Origin: an uncultured bacterium
Lineage (GTDB): Bacteria > Cyanobacteriota > Vampirovibrionia > Gastranaerophilales > Gastranaerophilaceae
Length of the DNA stretch: 64,000 nt
Reading direction: 5' to 3'
Assembly (NCBI GenBank): GCA_949284715.1
Contig: CASDWH010000007.1
Coordinates: 1-64,000 of the forward strand
Below are positions 24,753 through 33,150 of this stretch, piece by piece. The notes under the pieces are model-generated. The model was not told the DNA's origin, ran no database searches, and worked only from the letters and a program-made list of their open reading frames with translations. The number at the start of each line of letters is the position of its first letter. Position 1 is the stretch's first letter. A program made the translations under genes and the position numbers.

Positions 24753-25054
24753 TATACTTCCTGTGCTTTCTTAGATGATTCTAAAAACATTGTTCTGATA
24801 ACATTTTCATTAAGTCTTAAGTTCCTTGTAAAATCAGCAACTTTTTCTGCGGGGAGAGAAAGTACCGTATTTACAAAAAAACCATCTCTAAAGCTTTGAA
24901 CATCAAATGCAAGTTTTTTGCGTCCGATTTTATCGGAAGAAACTACTGAACCGCCCATTTCAGCTATATCAGAGTTTAATTTTTCTACAACCTTATCTAC
25001 TTCTTCTGAATCGAGATTGGGTTTAAGAATAGTTAACAATTCATAATTTTTCAT
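24752..25054 (-). CDS. rpsF: 30S ribosomal protein S6
   Basis: S6 binds S18 in the central domain of the small subunit. The protein begins MKNYELLTILKPNLDSEEV and contains DKIGRKKLAFDVQSFRDGFF and NLRLNENVIRTMFLE. The ATG at 25054 has AAGGAG upstream and gives the family length of 100 residues. A longer frame to 25123 would run into the dapF region and is not needed. Confidence 0.97.
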   Translation of the reverse strand: MKNYELLTILKPNLDSEEVDKVVEKLNSDIAEMGGSVVSSDKIGRKKLAFDVQSFRDGFFVNTVLSLPAEKVADFTRNLRLNENVIRTMFLESSKKAQEV

Positions 25055-25100
25055 ATTTATATTTCTCCTTATACAAAAGATTGTAACATAAACATAAAAA

Positions 25101-25949
25101 TTACAATACGAAATCGCCTTCAAAAGTATAATTTGCAGGGCCTGTTAAAAATACTGGATAATTAGTATCACCCTCAGAGCCTTGCCACTCAATCGTTACA
25201 GCACCACCCGGAAGATTTACGGAAACATTACTTTCTGTTAAGTTATTTAAAATTCCGGCGACAACAGAAGCACAGGCACCCGTTCCGCAGGCTAAAGTAA
25301 TTCCGCATCCCCTTTCCCAAACACTCAAATCAATTTCATTTTTTGATATTATACGAACAAATTCCACATTTGTTTTTTCAGGGAATAGGGGATGTGCTTC
25401 TATTTCTGCACCGTATTTTTTTGCCATATCCATTGTATTTTCATCAGTAAATATTACAAAATGCGGATTTCCCATTGAAATCGCATTGCCTGTAAATACC
25501 GTCTCTTTTAATTCTATAGAACAGTTCAAGCTCTTTTCACCCCCAAACGGTATATGCTCTGGCTCCAGAACCGGTATAGACATTTTTACACTAACATCTC
25601 CATACGATAAAATCCTTGGAGTAATTATTCCTGCGCCTGTTTGTACTGTGAATTCATTTTTTTCAATATTTTTTTTATCATATAAATATTTTGCAAAACA
25701 TCGCATTCCGTTACCGCACATTTGCGCGGTAGAACCGTCAGAATTATAAAAATACCAGCCGATATCAGCTTCGGACTGAGTTTTATTATCCGGTATAATC
25801 AAGCCGTCAGCCCCGGCGCCAAAATGTCTGTCACACAGCTTCCTTGCTAAATCAGCCATAAACATCCTGGATTTTTTATACTCAGAATATTCAAGTATTA
25901 TAAAATCATTTCCACACCCCTGCATTTTAGTAAAATGTATAGTGTCCAT
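25101..25949 (-). CDS. dapF: Diaminopimelate epimerase
   Basis: It interconverts LL- and meso-diaminopimelate for lysine and peptidoglycan synthesis. The N-terminal KMQGCGNDF, the first catalytic cysteine in MCGNGMRCF and the second in LACGTGACAS are all present. It is 282 residues, normal for the family. GGAGAAG precedes the ATG at 25949. An alternative ATG at 25964 lies 8 nt behind a TATAAT and could serve a leaderless transcript. It lies upstream of the rpsF-ssb-rpsR group on the same strand. Confidence 0.96.
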   Translation of the reverse strand: MDTIHFTKMQGCGNDFIILEYSEYKKSRMFMADLARKLCDRHFGAGADGLIIPDNKTQSEADIGWYFYNSDGSTAQMCGNGMRCFAKYLYDKKNIEKNEFTVQTGAGIITPRILSYGDVSVKMSIPVLEPEHIPFGGEKSLNCSIELKETVFTGNAISMGNPHFVIFTDENTMDMAKKYGAEIEAHPLFPEKTNVEFVRIISKNEIDLSVWERGCGITLACGTGACASVVAGILNNLTESNVSVNLPGGAVTIEWQGSEGDTNYPVFLTGPANYTFEGDFVL

Positions 25950-25992
25950 CTCTTCTCCATCCATTCACACTTATTATACATTATTTTATGGA

Positions 25993-26328
25993 TTACACAA
26001 TAGAAAATTTTCTATTTCTGAGTTCACGTTTATCCTCTTCTAAATCTATTGTATTAACAAATAATTTAACCCGATTATCATAACCTGTAAGATTAAGAAG
26101 TGCAAATACTTCGGCTATCGGATTTAGTAGAATCACTTTTTCACCGTTACTTTCAAGAAAATCAAAAAACTCATTAGAGAGCAACTCAACGTTGCCCATG
26201 TCAATTACCGGAAGCTTCTCCCGCCCTGGTGCTAAAAAAAATGTCCTTATCTCTTCCACTGTTTTTTTAGAAAGAATCCGAAACTTAGGACACAAAATAA
26301 TATAATTTTCCGTTTCATAGGTAATCAT
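25993..26328 (-). CDS. STAS-domain-like protein
   Basis: This is a 111-residue cytoplasmic protein with the alternating strand-helix pattern of STAS (anti-anti-sigma) domains. LPVIDMGNVELLSNEFFDFL corresponds to the strand and phospho-helix region, followed by KVILLNPIAEVFALLNLTGY. The usual phospho-acceptor Ser/Thr is S at LLSNEF. Family members bind anti-sigma kinases or act as regulators. No kinase or sigma gene is nearby, so the partner is unknown. An extended -10 lies exactly 6 nt before the ATG, suggesting a leaderless mRNA. Confidence 0.65.
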   Translation of the reverse strand: MITYETENYIILCPKFRILSKKTVEEIRTFFLAPGREKLPVIDMGNVELLSNEFFDFLESNGEKVILLNPIAEVFALLNLTGYDNRVKLFVNTIDLEEDKRELRNRKFSIV

Positions 26329-26334
26329 ACTAAA

Positions 26335-26343
26335 ATTTTAACA
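26335..26343 (-). promoter_or_regulatory. Extended -10 promoter of the STAS gene
   Basis: On the minus strand TGTTAAAAT gives TG-n-TAAAAT. The ATG follows after 6 nt, so transcription would start at or next to the initiation codon. Confidence 0.5.
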
Positions 26344-26412
26344 ATTCAGAAACATTTCCTGCATTACCGAAACTTATAAGATTTGTATAACTTTAGTATA
26401 AGTTTATATTTA

Positions 26413-26934
26413 TTAATAAATAACCCTGTGCTGTGAAATTACAATATTTACCTTCTTATCAAAGCTATCTGTCGGAATCGACTCGAAAATCAATTCGTCA
26501 GGGACAGCAAAAATTGTAAAGTTTTTATATTTGTTTAAAAATCTGTCATAGCACCCTTTACCATATCCAAGCCTGTTTTTATGTATATCGGCACAAAGTC
26601 CCGGCATGAGGATTAAATCAATAACTTCCGCACCCACAGGTTCTGTACACGGCTCCCAAATTTTATATGATGATAAACAAAGAGAATCATTACGCTTCCA
26701 TAGACAGGGAACTATCTCCATATTTTCCAGTCTTGGAAGATAAAAATTCTTTTTACCATCAACAAGTGTTAATAAATCAAGTTCTCCTTTTTTAGGATAA
26801 TATAACATTACGTTTTTAGCAGATTTATAGACCTCAAGCTCCCGTATTTTTCCCTGTATTATCAGGCTTATTGCATCTATATCAAGATTTTTCCTTATCT
26901 CCCTAGATTTTTTCCTGTAATCCGTTTTATCCAT
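26413..26934 (-). CDS. 5-formyltetrahydrofolate cyclo-ligase
   Basis: It converts 5-formyl-THF to 5,10-methenyl-THF with ATP, recycling a folate storage form. The signature LMPGLCADIHKNRLGYGKGC followed by YDRFL is diagnostic. The N-terminal DYRKKSREIRKNL is also typical. The ATG at 26934 gives 173 residues, a normal length. The frame extends upstream to 26994 but that stretch is a hydrophobic, AT-rich translation of the promoter. A TATAAT sits exactly 6 nt before the ATG. Confidence 0.92.
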   Translation of the reverse strand: MDKTDYRKKSREIRKNLDIDAISLIIQGKIRELEVYKSAKNVMLYYPKKGELDLLTLVDGKKNFYLPRLENMEIVPCLWKRNDSLCLSSYKIWEPCTEPVGAEVIDLILMPGLCADIHKNRLGYGKGCYDRFLNKYKNFTIFAVPDELIFESIPTDSFDKKVNIVISQHRVIY

Positions 26935-26940
26935 ACACAC

Positions 26941-26946
26941 ATTATA
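26941..26946 (-). promoter_or_regulatory. -10 box of the folate cyclo-ligase gene
   Basis: TATAAT on the minus strand is followed by GTGTGT and then ATG. The 6-nt gap puts the transcription start at the start codon. The -35 is poor. Confidence 0.5.
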
Positions 26947-27050
26947 CAACAGGAAAATGTTACAAAAAATTAATATATACAAACAAAAAGTCAATTATTC
27001 AAATTTAAGTTACTTTATATATCTAAAATATATAAACAGGAGAGAGAACT

Positions 27051-27362
27051 ATGTCAATAATTTCAGGGAACTTACCGGAACAAGCGTATAACAACAGGTT
27101 ACAACTGGTAAAAAAACCAACGCAGCAGCTAGAAAAAAAGACATTTTTAATAAAAAGACAACAACCCCTGCTTAAAAAAAGATATTATTCGCCAAACTAT
27201 GACAGAAAAATGATACAAAGGATGCTTTCGCACAATTTTGATTTAACCGGCAGAATTTTAGACACAAACTCTGATGGATATATTTCAAAAGAAGAGTTTG
27301 AGAACAAATATAATCCTGAAGTCCTTAATCAGTATAAAAATAATCCGTTTTTAGAGAAATAA
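27051..27362 (+). CDS. EF-hand protein, 103 residues
   Basis: The C-terminal half holds a canonical EF-hand loop, DTNSDGYISKEE, within ILDTNSDGYISKEEFENKY (about residues 74-92), so calcium binding is likely. The N-terminal 60 residues are basic and Gln-rich with no signal peptide. AGGAGAG precedes the ATG. Its stop codon abuts murJ in convergent orientation. The function is unknown; a calcium-sensing or structural role is possible. A similar EF-hand loop occurs in the GH13 protein at 3505. Confidence 0.75.
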   Translation: MSIISGNLPEQAYNNRLQLVKKPTQQLEKKTFLIKRQQPLLKKRYYSPNYDRKMIQRMLSHNFDLTGRILDTNSDGYISKEEFENKYNPEVLNQYKNNPFLEK

Positions 27363-28952
27363 TTATTTTGATAGGAATTTACCTGCCGCACGGGAACAAA
27401 GCTCTTTTGCATACTCCATTTTTAAAAGGAGATTGAATATAGTATAACTTCCAAAACATACAAGTCCAACAGCAAGTATTTTTACGATTTCAAAAATATA
27501 TTTAGGAAGCGGCATTACAGATATCCATTTGGAGAGGATTATACAGAGTACAGAAGATAAACTTCCGGCTGCAAGCATTTTACAAAGATTTTTAAAAAGT
27601 GCTGCATAATCCAGTTTTATTTTTTTAAACACAAATATTCCAAGCAGAACAGCATTAAACAGTGTGATAAACGATGTTGAAAGTGTAATGCCGGCAATCC
27701 CCATATTGAATTTTGTTATTAATATAACATTAAGCAGATATTTTAACAGTATAGAACAAGCTGCCACTATAAAAGGAGTTTTGGAATCATTGAAAGAATA
27801 ATAAATCCTTGTTATAGAATCTCTAAACACATAAGGAAGAATCGAAATAGACAGATAACATAGAGCTTCTGTCACCATCATTACAGCCTGTGAATCAAAC
27901 GCACCGCGTTCAAAGACAAGACTTATCGCATCTTTTGCGAGCAATAGCACACATATAATAATAGGTATCGACATAAAAAATAAAACCCCGACACCTTTAT
28001 TAAAGTAGTTCTTTATTCCGTCGTAGTCTTTATCTGCAACATATCGCGAGAACAAGGGGAACAGCGGGACAAGAAAAGCTGTCACAAGGATTCCAACGGG
28101 GAACTGAAAAATTCTGTTTGCATAAACAACCGCAGTCCAGGCACCTTCTCTTAAGGAGGAAGCAAAAAACATATCAATATAAATATTAATCTGTCCTATT
28201 GTTGAGCTAAGAACCGCAGGAAAAAGCAGTTCACAAATCAATTTAAAATTCGGATTATTAACAAACTCAAAGTTAGGCTTAATCCTGAATCCTATCTGTC
28301 TGAGTTTTGGATACTGGATAATAAGCTGCAATAATCCGCCAATAGTTGTTGCCCATGCCAGCACCAGACCATTCGGATCATCACCGCATAATAGAACCGC
28401 AGCTATTATAACAAGGCTTAAAACAATAGGCGACATGTTAGGCAGCGTAAACTGTTTATAACAAACAAGCAGCCCGTAATAAATTCCTATTATTCCGCCA
28501 AAAAGTATAACCGGCGACATTATTTTAAAATGTTCAGCCGCAAGCGTTACAAGTTCGTTACTGCCATTTGATATAATAAAACTCATAATCTGCGGAGCAA
28601 AGAAATAACAAATGACTGAAAATAATCCGAACAAAATAAATGTTCCGGTAAAAAAAGTTGAATAAAGTTTATTAACCTCTTCCGGCGGTTTGGTATTAAG
28701 ATTGGGGATTATTTTTGAAAAAACGGAAACCGTTGCGCTATGGAAAGGCCCGCCGACACCGCCGAGTAAAATAATTGCAAGCGAGGGTATCTGATTTGCA
28801 TAAAAATAGGCATCAGAAACAGTCGACGCACCGTAATGGCCGGCAAGCACCATATCACGAAGGAAGCCTATAAATTTCGATAAAATCGTAATAACAGCAA
28901 TCAGCCACGCAGCTCTTAAAATTCCGTTTGTTTCCGTCTTACTTTGTGTCAT
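27363..28952 (-). CDS. murJ: Lipid II flippase MurJ
   Basis: This MOP-superfamily membrane protein flips lipid II across the inner membrane for peptidoglycan synthesis. About 14 hydrophobic helices are visible. The N-terminal AAWLIAVITILSKFIGFLRD and the YASTVSDAYFYANQIPSL-like region (GASTVSDAYF) carry the conserved Arg and Asp of the family. The length of about 529 residues fits. The start at 28952 has GAGGAAT 6 nt upstream; the frame runs to 28967. It overlaps the upstream spoIID-like gene by 14 nt, so the two are coupled. Confidence 0.95.
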   Translation of the reverse strand: MTQSKTETNGILRAAWLIAVITILSKFIGFLRDMVLAGHYGASTVSDAYFYANQIPSLAIILLGGVGGPFHSATVSVFSKIIPNLNTKPPEEVNKLYSTFFTGTFILFGLFSVICYFFAPQIMSFIISNGSNELVTLAAEHFKIMSPVILFGGIIGIYYGLLVCYKQFTLPNMSPIVLSLVIIAAVLLCGDDPNGLVLAWATTIGGLLQLIIQYPKLRQIGFRIKPNFEFVNNPNFKLICELLFPAVLSSTIGQINIYIDMFFASSLREGAWTAVVYANRIFQFPVGILVTAFLVPLFPLFSRYVADKDYDGIKNYFNKGVGVLFFMSIPIIICVLLLAKDAISLVFERGAFDSQAVMMVTEALCYLSISILPYVFRDSITRIYYSFNDSKTPFIVAACSILLKYLLNVILITKFNMGIAGITLSTSFITLFNAVLLGIFVFKKIKLDYAALFKNLCKMLAAGSLSSVLCIILSKWISVMPLPKYIFEIVKILAVGLVCFGSYTIFNLLLKMEYAKELCSRAAGKFLSK

Positions 28953-30573
28953 CCGATTCCTCATCACGGCCTAAATCTATAAATGCTTTTATTTCTTTTC
29001 CTGAATTACCTCGATCAGGAGGATAAAAGATTACTTCATTCTCTCCTTTTTGTAGATGCTTTGAAATATCATATTCAAAGTTCTTTTGTAAAAAACCTCC
29101 GCCCAGACCAATTTCAAGCAGTAAACCATTTATTCTAACCGGCAGCATTTTAGCATTTTGGTAGTTGTCTATAACAACAAAGCCTCTTTTTTCCGGCGTA
29201 TAAAATTTTTGTTTTACAGGAACTTCTTTTATAACAGCAGGGGTTGTGCCGATTGTTATCCCCGTATAATAGTGTTTAAGAATATCTTTATAGCTTTTAT
29301 TAAGCTTCGTTCCCATAAATCCCGCCCCGTACTGACTCATACCAACGCCATGCCCGAAGCCTCCGCCGCTTGCTGTAATATTAGTTATATTTCCGGCCTC
29401 ATCGCGTTCTATATCAAGAACAAAGTTAGCACTGGGCAGCGCCTTGCCACGGTTCAAGAGAAGCCGTCTTATAATAAGTTCTTTCCTCACAAGATAGTTA
29501 CCGCGTTCCGTATCTATTTCTATTTCCATAATTTTACCGGACTCACCGCGCTTAACAACCTTTATATCTTTTACCTTATATATAAAATTATCCTGCGGCG
29601 GCGGTGTTATAAAACCTGTTTGTGCAAGAGATTTCAAATTCATATTAATATCTGTTTCAAACTCCTCTAAAGTCCAGGTTCTCTTCCATCTATAGTACGG
29701 CGAATCCATATCATATGCTGACGGAATTGAGGTATAAAACGCTCTTGCATTTTCTTCTTTAGTCATTGGAATAAACGAAAGCATATCGGGTTTTGCAACA
29801 AGATACGGCTTTTGCTCTGCGGGAAACTGGTATTTATCTGAAAACGAATTTGCATAACTCTCTGTATATCCGCCGGCTGTAGAGCTATACAATGCCAGTA
29901 TAAGTTCACCTTTATATGATGCAACCTGTCCTTCCGTTTCTTCTACCGCCTGATTTGAAATTTCTTCTTCTGTATTGGCGCCAAAATAAACCTGACTTGC
30001 TACGCTGTCTACCACATCAAACTCCTCATACGCTTTGCATCTCGGTGCAAGAACATAGTTTCTTGCTGCAATTGTCTGAGCTTTTAAAGCCTCCAATCCG
30101 AACCTTACAGGCATTTCATTTGGAACCACTCCTTTTAAATAATCCTGCATTTCTATAATATTAATTATATAAAAACCATCTTTCTGCTTAGTTCTGCAAA
30201 ACTCCATTGCTCCGTGATAAACAGCGGGTTTTCCTTTACGTTTTAAGCCGTCAATACCTATTAAACCCTTTTCAGAAACAACAACAAAAGACTGCAATCC
30301 CAGAGTTTTTTCATTATCAATATTTACAAGAAAAGAATCTTCTTCATGTGTTACCCGCAATATTTTAGATGCAGGTATTTTTGCTATAATCCGCTTGGTA
30401 GCTTTATCACATATCATATAGTCATCTGTTGCATACATAATAACGTCCGAGTGTTTTACAGACTGAAAATTATTATCCGTAATTCCCACACGTACAATAT
30501 CTTCAGCAAATGCAGCAGGAATCAGGAAAAACAAGACCAGATAAAGTAAACTCCTGACTATTTTAGTTCCCAA
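28939..30573 (-). CDS. SpoIID/LytB-domain protein (exported)
   Basis: A signal peptide (LLYLVLFFLIPAAFAE) directs it to the periplasm. The SpoIID domain (about residues 125-420) carries YLKGVVPNEMP, ALKAQTIAARNY, YSSTAGG and GGGFGHGVGMSQYGA. SpoIID enzymes are lytic transglycosylases acting on peptidoglycan strands lacking side peptides. Nothing else here points to sporulation, so it probably serves general wall remodelling. A beta-rich tail (residues 460-544) is extra. It overlaps cysS by 16 nt upstream and murJ downstream. A shorter relative is at 38989. Confidence 0.92.
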   Translation of the reverse strand: MGTKIVRSLLYLVLFFLIPAAFAEDIVRVGITDNNFQSVKHSDVIMYATDDYMICDKATKRIIAKIPASKILRVTHEEDSFLVNIDNEKTLGLQSFVVVSEKGLIGIDGLKRKGKPAVYHGAMEFCRTKQKDGFYIINIIEMQDYLKGVVPNEMPVRFGLEALKAQTIAARNYVLAPRCKAYEEFDVVDSVASQVYFGANTEEEISNQAVEETEGQVASYKGELILALYSSTAGGYTESYANSFSDKYQFPAEQKPYLVAKPDMLSFIPMTKEENARAFYTSIPSAYDMDSPYYRWKRTWTLEEFETDINMNLKSLAQTGFITPPPQDNFIYKVKDIKVVKRGESGKIMEIEIDTERGNYLVRKELIIRRLLLNRGKALPSANFVLDIERDEAGNITNITASGGGFGHGVGMSQYGAGFMGTKLNKSYKDILKHYYTGITIGTTPAVIKEVPVKQKFYTPEKRGFVVIDNYQNAKMLPVRINGLLLEIGLGGGFLQKNFEYDISKHLQKGENEVIFYPPDRGNSGKEIKAFIDLGRDEESDDTK

Positions 30574-31931
30574 ACCGTTCCCTCTTTCCCATCCTTTAAT
30601 ACTATTCCTAATTTATCCAAACCTACACGAATATTATCGGCAACAGTCCAATTTTTCTCTTCTCTTGCTTTTTTTCGTTCCTGTATGACTTCTTCCATAT
30701 TCCGGTAATTAGTTCCGAGTTCTGAATTAAGTGATTTAAGCAGCTCGCTTAACTCTTCTTCTGAAAGTTTTTGTTTTTCAAATGTAAAACCAAGAGTTGA
30801 TGCAAGTTTATATAAAACAGTAAATGCGCCTTCTTCATCTTTATTAGCTTTATTAGTCAATTCAAATAACACAGCAAGTGCCTTCGATGTGTTTAAATCA
30901 TCATCCATAGCAGAAATAAAGTCATTATATTCAGCAAATTCTGTAATATCAAGAGTATCATCAACCCGTGTACGTTTAGCGTTTAACATCCGTTTAACCC
31001 CCGCAGCCGCAGACTGTAGCGCCTCATCTGAAAATTCTACCGGCATTCTATAGTGATTTGTCAGTATAAAAAATCTTATTGTATTGCTGTCATAATTTTT
31101 AAGCAAGTCATCTATAGTTAAAAAATTGCCAAGTGATTTTGACATTTTTTCCTTATTAATAGTTACAAATCCGTTATGCAGCCAGTAGTTTACAAATTTA
31201 CACCCGTTAGCACACTCAGACTGGGCAATTTCATTTTCATGATGCGGGAAAATCAAATCAGCCCCGCCGGCATGGATATCAATAGTTTTGCCTAAATATT
31301 TGCGGCTCATTGCAGAGCATTCTATATGCCATCCCGGACGCCCGACACCCCACGGGGATTTGTATCCGAACTTTTCATCTTTTTTCCAGAGTGCAAAATC
31401 CAAAGGATCTTCTTTTTGAACCCCTACTTCGACACGTGCGCCGCTTTCTAAAGCATCAATAGGCTGTTTTGAAAGACGGCCGTACTCAGGGAATTTTTTT
31501 ACCCTGAAATATACATCGCCGTTAGTTTCATACGCAAATCCTTTTGCTATCAAATCCTTAATCATTCCTATCATTTCGCCAAGAGTTTTTGTTGCAAAAG
31601 GTTCAATGTCAGGCCTCAGATTATTAAGCGCTTTCATACTGTCAGTAAAACGGTTATACCAGTATGTTGAAACTTCCTCAGGAGTTTTCCCCTCTGTTTC
31701 GGCTTTCTTAAGTATTTTATCATCAACATCAGTAACATTGCGGCAATATGTTACATCGTACCCTTTAAACTTCAAATATCTATACAATACATCCCAGGTA
31801 ATATAACATCTGGCGTGGCCAAGGTGTGCATTGTCATACACAGTAGGCCCGCATACATACATTTTTACTTTATTCTCCTCCATCGGTTTAAATTCCTCTA
31901 ATTTATTTGTATAAGAATTATGAAGTTTCAT
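30558..31931 (-). CDS. cysS: Cysteinyl-tRNA synthetase
   Basis: It charges tRNA-Cys. The zinc and HIGH motifs are in YVCGPTVYDNAHLGHARCYI, the WHIECSAMSRKYLG block is present, and KMSKSLGN closes the active site. At 457 residues it is the usual bacterial size. AGGAGAAAAG precedes the ATG. It sits between yhcH and the spoIID-like gene in a seven-gene minus-strand run. Confidence 0.98.
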   Translation of the reverse strand: MKLHNSYTNKLEEFKPMEENKVKMYVCGPTVYDNAHLGHARCYITWDVLYRYLKFKGYDVTYCRNVTDVDDKILKKAETEGKTPEEVSTYWYNRFTDSMKALNNLRPDIEPFATKTLGEMIGMIKDLIAKGFAYETNGDVYFRVKKFPEYGRLSKQPIDALESGARVEVGVQKEDPLDFALWKKDEKFGYKSPWGVGRPGWHIECSAMSRKYLGKTIDIHAGGADLIFPHHENEIAQSECANGCKFVNYWLHNGFVTINKEKMSKSLGNFLTIDDLLKNYDSNTIRFFILTNHYRMPVEFSDEALQSAAAGVKRMLNAKRTRVDDTLDITEFAEYNDFISAMDDDLNTSKALAVLFELTNKANKDEEGAFTVLYKLASTLGFTFEKQKLSEEELSELLKSLNSELGTNYRNMEEVIQERKKAREEKNWTVADNIRVGLDKLGIVLKDGKEGTVWELK

Positions 31932-31939
31932 CTTTTCTC

Positions 31940-32392
31940 CTAATAATCAATTGCTAATTTTATCACTGCTTTTTTCATTGTTGTATTTGTATTACATTTC
32001 ACTCCTGGTTTATGGATTTCGTCAGGAAATATAATCATAAAATCACCTGTTTCCATTGTAATATAATCACCGCCCGCGCCGTCTAAAAACTCTATATCAC
32101 GTTCAGGTACATAAGGAACTTTATCTGAACAGAGTTTTCTTCTGCACATACCTATTTTTTCCTCGCCGGATATTATATATTGTATATCAATATATTTTTT
32201 GTGAAGTTCCCAATCCGCACTATCTCTGGTTGTATATGTATTTATGTTTATATAAAACTTTTCTCCGTCAATCAAATACTTTCCATCAGCCAGGGCTGAT
32301 AAATTCTGCTCTTTAATATAGCAAAGAGCTTTTTTAATACCTTCCGACAGATCGTAGTACTTCTCTGCATTTATTAATGAATCTTTTATCAT
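31940..32392 (-). CDS. YhcH/YjgK/YiaL family protein
   Basis: This is a 150-residue cupin-like protein. The conserved WELHKKYIDIQYIISGEEKI and FPDEIHKPG motifs contain the metal-binding His and Glu residues. The family includes NanQ, a sialic-acid anomerase, and other small sugar-handling proteins. The substrate here is unknown. Its ATG overlaps the trmH stop (ATGA). cysS follows 8 nt after its stop. Confidence 0.9.
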   Translation of the reverse strand: MIKDSLINAEKYYDLSEGIKKALCYIKEQNLSALADGKYLIDGEKFYININTYTTRDSADWELHKKYIDIQYIISGEEKIGMCRRKLCSDKVPYVPERDIEFLDGAGGDYITMETGDFMIIFPDEIHKPGVKCNTNTTMKKAVIKLAIDY

Positions 32393-33150
32393 ATTAACCT
32401 CATTTTGTACATAATTATACCTGCTGAAAGCGCAAGGTTAAGAGATTCAACAGAATTTGTCATTTCTATTGTTATATTTGTATCCGTAATCCCTTTTAAC
32501 TCTTCACTTAAGCCCTCTGCTTCCGACCCAAAAAACACACAGGATTTTTCCGGAAAATTATACCCGCTTAAATACACCGCATTATCTTGCACCGGCAGTG
32601 TTCCTATCTTAGTAAATTCTTTAAGTAGATTTTTTAATTTGTTTAAATCATCTATTACAGAAATATTATTTTTCCATAAATTCCCGACACTGGAGCGAAC
32701 GCATTTCGGATTATAAATATCAACCGTATCCTTGTATAAAATTACACCGTCAATACCGAATGCCGGCGCTGTTCTGAGTATTGTACCCAGATTTCCCGCA
32801 TCTTTTATTCCTTCTAAAAGAACGACCCGCTTTGCAGTGCTAATCCATTCATCAGAAATAGTTTTTTGAATCCCGGCTGCAACTATTGACGGAGGTGTGT
32901 CCGTCGTAGAAATTTTTTTTAAAACAGCTTCATTTGTTTTTATAATTTCAATACCTGAATTTAAATAACCGCTGATATCTTCCGGTTTTTCTACAAAAAC
33001 CTTTGTTAATACAACTCCCGCCGATATCGCTTCTTCTACAGCCTTATTCCCCTCTATCAAAAACAACCCCGTTTCCGCTCTAAACTTCTTTTGCCGGAGT
33101 TTTACCATTTCTTTTACCGTTTCATTTGTAAGCGATGTTATTTCTATCAT
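32389..33150 (-). CDS. TrmH/SpoU-family RNA 2'-O-methyltransferase
   Basis: This SPOUT-fold enzyme methylates a ribose in rRNA or tRNA using S-adenosylmethionine. The N-terminal L30e-like domain (to about residue 90) is followed by the catalytic domain. That domain carries LLEGIKDAGNLGTILRTA, VFFGSEAEGLS and NSVESLNLALSAGIIMY, the three SpoU motifs. The start at 33150 overlaps the pepP stop (ATGA). An upstream in-frame start at 33174 would lie inside pepP. The target nucleotide cannot be read from the sequence. Confidence 0.92.
   Translation of the reverse strand: MIEITSLTNETVKEMVKLRQKKFRAETGLFLIEGNKAVEEAISAGVVLTKVFVEKPEDISGYLNSGIEIIKTNEAVLKKISTTDTPPSIVAAGIQKTISDEWISTAKRVVLLEGIKDAGNLGTILRTAPAFGIDGVILYKDTVDIYNPKCVRSSVGNLWKNNISVIDDLNKLKNLLKEFTKIGTLPVQDNAVYLSGYNFPEKSCVFFGSEAEGLSEELKGITDTNITIEMTNSVESLNLALSAGIIMYKMRLI

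Noticed and set aside
28939-30573. Evidence for endospore formation from SpoIID proteins
   Set aside because: SpoIID domains are common in non-sporulating diderms, and no other sporulation gene is present.
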